Origin: Flavobacterium sp. Root901
GTDB taxonomy: Bacteria; Bacteroidota; Bacteroidia; Flavobacteriales; Flavobacteriaceae
Direction: 5' to 3'
NCBI RefSeq assembly: GCF_001429765.1
Contig: NZ_LMJB01000005.1
Location: forward strand, 795,497-859,496
DNA length: 64,000 nucleotides
The position numbers and the translations under genes are program-made. The notes beneath the pieces are model-generated. The model had not been told where the DNA came from, ran no database searches, and was given only the letters and a program-made list of their open reading frames with translations. Below are positions 51,685 to 59,022 of the stretch, in pieces; the stretch's first letter is position 1, and each line of letters begins with the position of its first letter.

Positions 51685-52857
51685 ATGAATTCTTCGCAAA
51701 TCAAACACTTCGATTATATTTTTACAGGAACCGGACTGTCTTCTTTAATGACCGTTTATAAAATGATTTTATCCGGAAAATTCTCTGATATGTCTGTTTT
51801 ATTAATAGATCAGGATTCGAAAAAAACGAATGACAGAACCTGGTGTTTTTGGGAAAAAGAAGAATCAATATGGAATTCTGTTATTTCTAAAAAGTGGGAT
51901 TTTGCTTCATTCTCCAATGAAAATTTTAAACGTCATTTGGCACTAAAGCCTTATCAATACAATAAAATTAACGGAATTGATTTTTATAATTTTGTTTTTG
52001 CGACGCTTTCTAAACATTCAAATATTACTTTTTTAAATGAAAAAGTAACAGACATTAACGAATTGGAAACGCATGTTTTCGTAGGAACAGAAGAGAACAG
52101 ATATACCTGCAATTATTTATTCAACAGTATTTATACTAAGGCTTTCGCCGAAAGTCAGACAAAATATCCCATTTTGCAGCAGCATTTTGTGGGATGGTTT
52201 TTAAAAACAGAAAAGGAAGTTTTTAATCCGGATCAAGTAACTTTTATGGATTTTTCTGTAAAACAGAAAGGGAATACACGTTTTATGTATGTTTTGCCAA
52301 TATCCAAAACAGAAGCTTTAGTCGAATATACGTTGTTTTCGGAAAAACTGCTTCCTAAGGAAGAATACGAAAATGAGATTGGGAACTATTTAGAAAAACT
52401 CGGAATTTCTCAATTTCAAATTATAGACAAAGAGCATGGAAGCATTCCGATGACATGTTATCCGTTTTGGGAAAAAAATACTAAACGTGTTTTAAACATC
52501 GGTACTGCCGGCGGCTGGACAAAAGCAAGCACAGGTTATACGTTTAAAAATTCAGATAAAAAATCTGCCGAACTGGTTGAATTTCTTCAAAAGAAAAAAA
52601 ATAATAACTCTTTAAATATGAAAGAATTTCATAAGAAAAGCCGATTTTGGTTTTATGATTTATTGCTTCTGGATATTCTGTATCGTCATAATGAAATTGG
52701 AAGTTCTGTTTTTTCTTCATTATTCAAAAAAGGAAATCCGCAATTAATTTTCAGGTTTTTAGATGAAGAAACTAACATAACCGAAGACCTACAGGTTATT
52801 TTAAAATGTCCGAAAGTGCCTTTTATTAAAGCATTATTTCGGGTGATTTTTAAATAA
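51685..52857 (+). CDS. crtY: Lycopene beta-cyclase family protein
   Basis: 390 residues. The N-terminal FAD-binding segment FDYIFTGTGLSSLMTVYKMI is followed by NDRTWCFWEKEESIWNSVIS, both typical of the CrtY/CrtL group. The FMYVLPISKTEALVEYTLFS and GTAGGWTKASTGYTF segments also fit. It closes the ends of lycopene to beta-rings for the yellow carotenoid pigments of Flavobacterium. No other crt gene is nearby. It comes 18 bases after the thioredoxin-like gene, but a possible own promoter lies right before its start. Confidence 0.88.
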   Translation: MNSSQIKHFDYIFTGTGLSSLMTVYKMILSGKFSDMSVLLIDQDSKKTNDRTWCFWEKEESIWNSVISKKWDFASFSNENFKRHLALKPYQYNKINGIDFYNFVFATLSKHSNITFLNEKVTDINELETHVFVGTEENRYTCNYLFNSIYTKAFAESQTKYPILQQHFVGWFLKTEKEVFNPDQVTFMDFSVKQKGNTRFMYVLPISKTEALVEYTLFSEKLLPKEEYENEIGNYLEKLGISQFQIIDKEHGSIPMTCYPFWEKNTKRVLNIGTAGGWTKASTGYTFKNSDKKSAELVEFLQKKKNNNSLNMKEFHKKSRFWFYDLLLLDILYRHNEIGSSVFSSLFKKGNPQLIFRFLDEETNITEDLQVILKCPKVPFIKALFRVIFK

Positions 52858-52981
52858 GTCAGATTTTAAGGCTAGTTTTTAATTAAAAGTTTTATCAGTT
52901 AGTAAGTCTTTGATCTAAAATTTAATATCGGACTATAACAAAACTTTATACTTCAAATTAACTAGTTGCGAGTAAACTTTG

Positions 52982-52989
52982 TAACTTTG
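52982..52989 (+). promoter_or_regulatory. -7 promoter box of the bacilliredoxin gene
   Basis: TAACTTTG fits TAnnTTTG and is 33 bases before the ATG. Confidence 0.5.
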
Positions 52990-53022
52990 CAACTCAAAAG
53001 TTAATTTTAAAAGAACAAGAAT

Positions 53023-53433
53023 ATGTATCCACTAGAAATGGTAAAACCTATGGAAGCTGAATTAACAGCTGTTGGGTTTCAAGATTTACATAGTGCCGAA
53101 GCTGTTGAGAATGCTATCAAAGCAGAAGGTACCACTTTAGTTGTAGTAAACTCTGTTTGCGGTTGTGCTGCAAGAAATGCACGTCCGGGAGCAAAAATGA
53201 GTTTAGAAGGAGCTAAAAAACCAGATCACCTTGTTACCGTTTTTGCTGGTGTAGACAAAGAAGCGGTTGATGCTGCAAGACAACACATGTTTCCTTTTCC
53301 TCCATCATCGCCATCAATGGCTTTGTTCAAAAACGGAGAATTGGTTCACATGTTAGAGCGTCACCACATCGAAGGGCGTCCAGCCGAAATGATTGCTGAA
53401 AATCTGCAAGATGCATTTAATGAGTTTTGCTAA
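53023..53433 (+). CDS. BrxA/BrxB family bacilliredoxin
   Basis: 136 residues. Thioredoxin-like fold with the CGC redox motif in [16 protein letters not shown], preceded by the GTTLVVVNS strand and followed by [20 protein letters not shown]. In Bacillus such proteins remove bacillithiol from proteins; most Bacteroidota carry homologues, whose thiol partner may be bacillithiol too. It stands alone, with a repeat and terminator downstream. Confidence 0.92.
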   Translation: MYPLEMVKPMEAELTAVGFQDLHSAEAVENAIKAEGTTLVVVNSVCGCAARNARPGAKMSLEGAKKPDHLVTVFAGVDKEAVDAARQHMFPFPPSSPSMALFKNGELVHMLERHHIEGRPAEMIAENLQDAFNEFC

Positions 53434-53439
53434 TTTTTT

Positions 53440-53595
53440 TTAGTTTCTAAGATTGTGAGATGCTAAGATTCTGAGATTTTAGTTTCAGACTGACAAAGTA
53501 CAAAAATTTAAAAAGCACCTGTAAGGTGCTTTTTTTATGGACAAAAGGAAAAAAAAACTTAGAACCTTAGAACCGTAGTATCTTAGAACCTTTTT
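53440..53595. repeat. TTCTAAG / CTTAGAA inverted repeat enclosing a terminator
   Basis: Left part (53442-53480): TTTCTAAGATTGTGAGATGC followed by TAAGATTCTGAG. Right part (53557-53592): ACTTAGAACCTTAGAACC and a further CTTAGAACC. Same family as 44691-44778. Confidence 0.65.
53510..53534 (+). terminator. Terminator after the bacilliredoxin gene
   Basis: AAAAAGCACCT pairs with AGGTGCTTTTT around a GTA loop and is followed by more T. Confidence 0.88.
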
Positions 53596-53598
53596 TTA

Positions 53599-53606
53599 TA
53601 CCTTTG
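53599..53606 (+). promoter_or_regulatory. -7 promoter box of the trhO-like gene
   Basis: TACCTTTG fits TAnnTTTG and is 41 bases before the ATG at 53648. Confidence 0.5.
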
Positions 53607-53647
53607 TAGCTTCAAAAAAATATTTCTCACTTAAAACTGTTTATAGC

Positions 53648-55006
53648 ATGCAACTGTACAACACTTTGAGCGCAGAAGAAAGAGCCGTCATGATCGATGA
53701 TGCAGGTAAACAACGACTAACGTTGTCTTTCTATGCGTATGCCAAAATTCAAGATCCTAAAAAATTTCGCGACGATTTATTTATTGCCTGGAACGCACTC
53801 GATGCTCTTGGCCGAATTTATGTTGCCCATGAAGGAATTAATGCTCAAATGAGTATTCCGGAAGAAAATTTGGAGGCTTTTAGAGCAACTCTTGAAGTTT
53901 ATGATTTTATGAAAGGCATTCGTTTAAATGAAGCTGTAGAACATGACGACCATTCCTTTTTAAAATTAACCATCAAAGTACGCGACAAAATTGTTGCTGA
54001 CGGTTTAAACGACGATACTTTTGATGTTACTAATATAGGCGTTCACCTTAAAGCCAAAGAATTTAATGAAATTTTAGATGATCCAAATACAATTGTAGTC
54101 GATTTTAGAAATCACTATGAAAGTGAAGTTGGTCATTTTAAAGGTGCCATTACTCCAGATGTTGAAACTTTTAGAGAAAGTTTACCAATTATCAACGAAC
54201 AGCTTAAAGATCATAAAGACGATAAAAATCTGGTAATGTATTGTACCGGAGGTATTCGCTGCGAAAAAGCAAGTGCCTATTTTAAACATCAGGGTTTTAA
54301 AAATGTGTTTCAACTAGAAGGCGGTATTATTAATTATGCTAAACAGCTTAAAGAGGAAGGTTTAGAAAGTAAATTTATTGGTAAAAACTTTGTATTTGAT
54401 AACCGTCTGGGGGAAAGAATTACAGAAGATATTATTTCGCAGTGCCACCAATGCGGTAAACCTTGCGATAATCATACGAATTGCGAAAACGACGGCTGCC
54501 ATTTGTTATTTATTCAATGTGACGATTGTAAAGCCGCAATGGAAAACTGCTGTTCTACAGAATGTCTGGAGATTATTCACATGCCATTGGTAGATCAGGT
54601 TCGATTGAGAACCGGAAAGCAAGTTGGAAATAAGGTTTTCAGAAAAGGAAAATCAGAAAATTTAAAATTCAAACATTCTGGTGAGTTATCAGATACTGCT
54701 TTGGCTCCTGCCGAAAAACAAGCAGACATTCGTCAGAAAATAAAAGTCAAAAAAGTACTTCTTGGAAAAGCCGAACATTATTATGTAAAAGCTCAAGTTG
54801 GACAATTTACTATTGAAAATCAGGAACTAAACGCTGGCGATAAAATCTTAATCTCCGGACCAACTACTGGTGAACAAGAATTGGTTTTAGAAAAAATGAT
54901 CGTCAATGGAGCAGAAACTCAATCTGCAAAAGTTGGTGATAAGATTACTTTTGAAGTTCCATTTCGTATTCGTTTGTCAGATAAATTGTATAAAATTGTA
55001 AATTAG
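53648..55006 (+). CDS. trhO: TrhO-type rhodanese (tRNA uridine 5-hydroxylase) with an extra C-terminal domain
   Basis: 452 residues; E. coli TrhO (YceA) is about 350. The order is: acylphosphatase-like N-terminal domain (GRIYVAHEGINAQMSIPEEN), rhodanese domain with the active Cys in MYCTGGIRCEKASAYF, then a Cys-rich zinc-type segment (CHQCGKPCDNHTNC, CDDCKAAMENCCSTEC). TrhO uses O2 to make 5-hydroxyuridine at tRNA position 34. The last 85 residues (from KVLLGKAEHYYVKAQVGQF to RLSDKLYKIVN) are nearly the same as the end of the U32 protein at 55909. That shared domain is not in E. coli TrhO as far as I know. Confidence 0.93.
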   Translation: MQLYNTLSAEERAVMIDDAGKQRLTLSFYAYAKIQDPKKFRDDLFIAWNALDALGRIYVAHEGINAQMSIPEENLEAFRATLEVYDFMKGIRLNEAVEHDDHSFLKLTIKVRDKIVADGLNDDTFDVTNIGVHLKAKEFNEILDDPNTIVVDFRNHYESEVGHFKGAITPDVETFRESLPIINEQLKDHKDDKNLVMYCTGGIRCEKASAYFKHQGFKNVFQLEGGIINYAKQLKEEGLESKFIGKNFVFDNRLGERITEDIISQCHQCGKPCDNHTNCENDGCHLLFIQCDDCKAAMENCCSTECLEIIHMPLVDQVRLRTGKQVGNKVFRKGKSENLKFKHSGELSDTALAPAEKQADIRQKIKVKKVLLGKAEHYYVKAQVGQFTIENQELNAGDKILISGPTTGEQELVLEKMIVNGAETQSAKVGDKITFEVPFRIRLSDKLYKIVN

Positions 55007-55029
55007 CATTTTTTTAATCCTAATTTACA

Positions 55030-55467
55030 ATGTCGCAACATTCCTTTACCAAACTATGGGTTCACGTTATTTGGGCAACTAAGAACCGTCGGGAATTAAT
55101 TAATGATTCTATTGAAAGAAAAGTGTATAACTACATTCATAATGAATTAATTAGTCTTGGTTGTCCCGTTCGAATTATAAATGGAATGCCGGATCATGTA
55201 CATGTACTTTTTCTCTTAAATCCACAAAAATCTATTTCAGATATTCTTAAACAAATTAAGGGAAGTTCTTCTCATTTTGTAAATGGAGCGAATCTTATCG
55301 TTGAAAAATTTGCCTGGCAAACGGGTTATGCGGCTTTTGCGGTGAGCGAATCTCAGCTTGAGGTTGTTTTCAATTATATAAAAAATCAAAAAAAGCACCA
55401 TCTTAAAAAGAATGGAAAGGATGAATTTGAAGAATTTGTAAAATTACATGGACTGAGTAAGGAATAA
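55030..55467 (+). mobile_element. Y1 (HUH) transposase, IS200/IS605-REP type
   Basis: 145 residues, complete Transposase_17 (Y1_Tnp) domain. The metal-binding HUH pair is in GMPDHVHVLFLL and the catalytic Tyr in VVFNYIKNQKKHHLKK. WVHVIWATKNRRELI at the start and WQTGYAAFAVSESQLE are typical. No tnpB follows, and there are no simple terminal inverted repeats; instead, two copies of a 73-bp REP-like repeat lie just downstream. This matches the pattern of a REP-associated tyrosine transposase (RAYT). It begins 23 bases after the trhO stop and may ride on that transcript. Confidence 0.85.
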
Positions 55468-55547
55468 ATTTCAGATTATATATTCCCGTTGTTTCAGTCA
55501 TGTAAAATATTTCAAGAGGATATTACGATAGCGTGCAAAATATAGTT

Positions 55548-55733
55548 CCCATGGTTGAAACCACGGGCTATATTTGAAAAAATATACCACAAAAGGATAT
55601 AAAAACATAGCCAATGATTTCAATGATTGTGACGTAATGCAAATCTTCAATCTTGTGTCCCCATGGTTAAAACCACGGGCTATATTTGAAAAAAAAGATA
55701 CCACAAAAAGATATAAAATATAGCCAATGATTT
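55548..55733. repeat. Two 73-bp REP-like direct repeats after the Y1 transposase
   Basis: Copy 1: 55548-55620; copy 2: 55660-55733. Each starts with the hairpin CCCATGGTT-AAACCACGGG (stem with one mismatch), then CTATATTTGAAAAAA, ATACCACAAAA, GATATAAAA and ATAGCCAATGATTT. A third, decayed copy starts at about 55738 (CTTGGGCTATGTTTAGAGAA). The position next to a Y1 transposase suggests these are its substrates. Confidence 0.8.
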
Positions 55734-55908
55734 AAATCTTGGGCTATGTTTAGAGAATGCCGCAAATAGTTTTTAAAACATAAACTATGATTTAAATCAT
55801 AGTAATGTAATCTATCTCCACATTATTTTTGCGCATTGTTAAACTACTATATCCGAAAAACGAATATAGCTAATGGTCTTCTACCATTGTAACACTTACA
55901 AATCAATA
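55734..55908. other. Spacer between the REP block and the U32 gene
   Basis: AT-rich. Contains a palindrome CTATGATTTAAATCATAG (55783-55800) and another short CGAATATAGC / ATATCCG stretch. No gene seen. Confidence 0.5.
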
Positions 55909-57150
55909 ATGACAATTAATAATAAAATTGAACTCATGGCTCCGGCAGGAAGCTTTGAGTCGCTTCAGGCTGCGCTCGATAATGGTGCAGATTCTATTTA
56001 TTTTGGTGTAGAACAACTGAACATGCGCGCGCGCTCGACAGTAAATTTTACCATTGAAGATTTAAAAGAAATTGGCAGTCGTTGTGAAGCAAAAAACGTC
56101 CGCAGTTATCTGACTTTAAACACCATAATTTACGATCACGATTTATCGGTTGTAAAAACACTTTTGAACAAAGCTAAAGAAGCCGGAATCACAGCAGTAA
56201 TAGCTTCTGATCAGGCTGTAATTGCGATGGCAAGATCTATTGCAATGGAAGTGCATATTTCTACACAGCTGAATATTACCAATATCGAAACCATAAAATT
56301 CTATAGTTTATTTGCCGATACAATGGTTTTAAGCAGAGAATTGAGTTTACGTCAGGTAAAGAATATAACGGCTCAGATAGCAAAAGAACAAATAAAAGGG
56401 CCAAACGGAAATTTAGTTGAAATCGAAATTTTTGGACACGGCGCTTTATGTATGGCGGTTTCGGGTAAATGTTATTTGAGTCTGCATTCTCATAATTCAT
56501 CTGCGAACCGTGGCGCCTGCAAACAAAACTGCCGAAAAAAATATACGGTTATTGATCAGGAAACTGGTTTTGAAATCGAATTGGATAACGAATACATGAT
56601 GTCGCCAAAAGACTTATGCACGTTAGATTTTTTAGATCAGGTTATCGATTCGGGAATTCAGGTTTTAAAACTCGAAGGACGAGGCCGAGCGCCGGAATAT
56701 GTAGCGACAGTCACCAAAACCTATCGTGAAGCGATTGATGCTTATTATGATGGTAGTTTTTCGAAAGAAAAAATTGAGGTTTGGATGGAAGCATTAAACA
56801 CCGTTTACAATCGTGGTTTTTGGTCAGGCTATTATCTGGGGCAGGAATTAGGAGAATGGAGCGATATTCCGGGTTCTGCCGCCACTCAGAAAAAAGTGTA
56901 TGTTGGAAAAGGAACCCATTATTTTCCAAAAGCTAAAGTAGGGCAATTCAAAATTGAAGCTTACGATATTAAAATCGGGGATAAAATTTTGGTAACCGGT
57001 CCAAATACAGGCGCGCAGGAAATGATTATCGACGAAATGTTTGTGAATGATGCTACTGTAGAAAAAGCTACAAAAGGAGACGATTGTACTTTTAAACTTC
57101 CGTTTAGAATCAGAATGTCTGATAAATTATATAAAATTGTTGAAGCGTAA
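55909..57150 (+). CDS. trhP: Peptidase U32 family protein, TrhP-like (tRNA uridine 5-hydroxylation)
   Basis: 413 residues from the ATG at 55909; the ATG 12 codons upstream is less like the family start. LMAPAGSFESLQAALDNGAD and YFGVEQLNMRAR open the TIM-barrel-like domain. The signature EIFGHGALCMAVSGKCYLS contributes two of four Cys; GACKQNCRKKY the others, probable Fe-S ligands. TrhP (YegQ in E. coli) makes 5-hydroxyuridine at tRNA position 34 with prephenate. The C-terminal 85 residues match those of the TrhO protein. Its stop overlaps the ferredoxin start by one base. Confidence 0.9.
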   Translation: MTINNKIELMAPAGSFESLQAALDNGADSIYFGVEQLNMRARSTVNFTIEDLKEIGSRCEAKNVRSYLTLNTIIYDHDLSVVKTLLNKAKEAGITAVIASDQAVIAMARSIAMEVHISTQLNITNIETIKFYSLFADTMVLSRELSLRQVKNITAQIAKEQIKGPNGNLVEIEIFGHGALCMAVSGKCYLSLHSHNSSANRGACKQNCRKKYTVIDQETGFEIELDNEYMMSPKDLCTLDFLDQVIDSGIQVLKLEGRGRAPEYVATVTKTYREAIDAYYDGSFSKEKIEVWMEALNTVYNRGFWSGYYLGQELGEWSDIPGSAATQKKVYVGKGTHYFPKAKVGQFKIEAYDIKIGDKILVTGPNTGAQEMIIDEMFVNDATVEKATKGDDCTFKLPFRIRMSDKLYKIVEA

Positions 57151-57380
57151 TGGTTATCATCACTTTACAAAGAGACAAATGCATTGGCTGTAATTATTGT
57201 GTGGAAATGGATCCGATTCATTTTCAAATGTCAAAGAAAGACGGAAAATCAGTTTTGATTCATTCGCAAAATGCAAAAGGATTTTTTACTTTAAAATTGG
57301 CGAATCATGCCATTGCGGAGAGTTGTGAAATGGCAGCAAAAGCCTGTCCGGTAAAGATCATTACGGTTAAGGAAACATAG
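57150..57380 (+). CDS. Single-cluster [4Fe-4S] ferredoxin
   Basis: 76 residues. LQRDKCIGCNYCVEMDP gives C-x2-C-x2-C and CEMAAKACPVKIITV the last Cys-Pro, the pattern for one [4Fe-4S] cluster. It should be a small cytoplasmic electron carrier. The one-base overlap (TAATG) with the U32 gene means translational coupling; it may be the electron donor for TrhP, which depends on Fe-S clusters. A strong terminator follows. Confidence 0.93.
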   Translation: MVIITLQRDKCIGCNYCVEMDPIHFQMSKKDGKSVLIHSQNAKGFFTLKLANHAIAESCEMAAKACPVKIITVKET

Positions 57381-57390
57381 ATTAAAAACA

Positions 57391-57424
57391 AAAACCCTAT
57401 TTGTGTCGTAACAAATAGGGTTTT
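57391..57424 (+). terminator. Terminator of the U32-ferredoxin operon
   Basis: AAAACCCTATTTGT pairs over 14 bases with ACAAATAGGGTTTT; loop of 6 bases, then T. It also faces the convergent lipoprotein gene and may serve both. Confidence 0.9.
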
Positions 57425-57455
57425 TGGTATAATCAAAACCTGGAATCGTTAATTA

Positions 57456-57998
57456 TTAAATTCCAAATTTGGCATCGATATTATGCTTTGCAGCGTATGC
57501 TTGTGCAACATTCATCAGTTTTGTGAATTTAGCATCGATCTCTTTTTGCGTTGAAGCATCAAAATCGATCATTGCCTTTTCAATTTCTTCAGATGATGCT
57601 TTATCGTCTTTCATTTTGGCAATTGGCAGATAACCTTCTTTTTGTTTTGCAATTGCATAGGTAAATAAATCTTTTGAAGCCTGAAGAAGTTGTCTATTAT
57701 CGTCATCTTCATTTATTCCCTTGATATCCTCTAGTTTAGTTTCTAAATTGGCTATCTCAAATTTAAAATAATCGTAATAAGAAGAAGGAATCATTTTTTT
57801 CTGGGTTTCATCATAAACCTGAGGTTCCGATTCCAGTTTACGATTGATTTCTTTACTGCCAAATTGAGAAAGTAAGTTTGTATTTAAAACCGCTATTTCA
57901 AAAGTTTTATCGGGAGAAAGGTTTGTACAAGACGTAAAAGCGATACTTCCTGAAATTAATACTACTAATGCAATTAATTTATTTAATATTTTACTCAT
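57456..57998 (-). CDS. Lipoprotein of unknown function
   Basis: 180 residues, not recognised. The lipoprotein signal ends in IAFTSC. The mature part is mostly helical and rich in Lys, Asp and Glu (ANLETKLEDIKGINEDDDNR, KDLFTYAIAKQKEGYLPIAK). It stands alone, convergent with the ferredoxin gene. Confidence 0.65.
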   Translation of the reverse strand: MSKILNKLIALVVLISGSIAFTSCTNLSPDKTFEIAVLNTNLLSQFGSKEINRKLESEPQVYDETQKKMIPSSYYDYFKFEIANLETKLEDIKGINEDDDNRQLLQASKDLFTYAIAKQKEGYLPIAKMKDDKASSEEIEKAMIDFDASTQKEIDAKFTKLMNVAQAYAAKHNIDAKFGI

Positions 57999-58174
57999 TT
58001 TTATTTTGTTTATTATTTTTTAGATTTCATTCTCTTTCTTCAAAATTCTCAATTTTACACTAAAAAGTATGCATCCAGGATTTGATAGCATCTTCTTTGA
58101 GTAACTCTAATATAGTAAATAATACGGCAGTTGTAGTTATAAATAAATAGAATATTTAAACAGATATCATTGTT

Positions 58175-58531
58175 TTAATTGGTTAAATTGTTACTGTTTT
58201 TTATAACCAAAAAAATTATATATAACATAAATATAAAAAGAGCTGCCAATATAATCCAAACAGATCCCATACGTTTTTTATAGCTTGGCTGATGTAATGC
58301 TTTTTCATTTTCTGCCAAGGTTTTTACATCTTCAGGCCATTTGTTTTTTATAATAAACCCGTTGCATTTTTTACAATGCACTGCATATCCTGCACGTTCT
58401 GAATAAACAAATCCAAATAGTTTTGCTTTAATAATTTTTATTTCTAAAATAGCGTCATTACTGCCACATTTATGTGTGTTAATTTTTACAGGGAATAATT
58501 TTACGGTTTCCCATGATACTTTTATTGCCAT
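58175..58531 (-). CDS. Small zinc-ribbon membrane protein of unknown function
   Basis: 118 residues. Two Cys pairs far apart, HKCGSND near residue 20 and HCKKCNGFIIKN near residue 50, would form a zinc ribbon. A single C-terminal membrane helix is at about residues 91-112 (IILAALFIFMLYIIFLVIKN). The soluble part would be cytoplasmic. Not recognised as a named family. It is transcribed alone. Confidence 0.6.
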   Translation of the reverse strand: MAIKVSWETVKLFPVKINTHKCGSNDAILEIKIIKAKLFGFVYSERAGYAVHCKKCNGFIIKNKWPEDVKTLAENEKALHQPSYKKRMGSVWIILAALFIFMLYIIFLVIKNSNNLTN

Positions 58532-58597
58532 AGTGCATATTTTTTATTGTCAGGTTTAAATACTAAACGTCATTTGGTTGAAAATAAAATGAGTAAC

Positions 58598-58741
58598 TCA
58601 CTTATAGTTTTTCCTTTTTTTATTTTGGGATTTTGATTTTGAGATGTTCTTAAGAAATTTTTCAAGCTCTAACTGACGCTTTTCTTATGCATTTGCATAT
58701 GCAGAATCAATATCAATTATTTTCACGCTGTCAACTATCAT
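58598..58741 (-). pseudogene. Possible remnant of a small gene with one in-frame stop
   Basis: On the minus strand a 48-codon frame starts at the ATG at 58741, has one TAA at codon 19 (58685-58687) and ends at 58598. It reads MIVDSVKIIDIDSAYANA, stop, then EKRQLELEKFLKNISKSK and a Lys/Asn-rich tail. It could be chance in such AT-rich DNA. Confidence 0.2.
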
Positions 58742-59022
58742 TTCTATTTAAGAAAAATTTGCGGCAAAAATAATTTATTAAAATATTGAAAATGACCTCT
58801 ATAAGTCATGAAATAAACAGAATAAGTTCTTATTTGATTTACAATATCAAGGGAAAGTGTTTAAAATGGAGATTTAAATCACTGATTTTGTAAATCAAAA
58901 CATTTTTATTTAACAAACCCTTTAGATTTAATCCATAAATACGCAAATAAAAAAAATACTATCTTTACCGATCAAACGTTTATGAACTTAAGTCGCACTT
59001 GTGTGACACTACATATATAATT
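58742..59022. other. Spacer upstream of the ricT-like gene
   Basis: AT-rich. A weak -7 box TATCTTTA at 58960-58967 would start the ricT-gldH-pbp operon about 50 bases before the ATG. GATTTAAATCACTGATTTTG (58874 on) has short self-complementary parts. No gene seen; the rest of the 490-bp gap holds the possible remnant at 58598-58741. Confidence 0.4.

Noticed and set aside
55490..55870. REP-like repeats as a CRISPR array
   Set aside because: Only two to three copies, 73 bp each, with no regular spacers and no cas genes.
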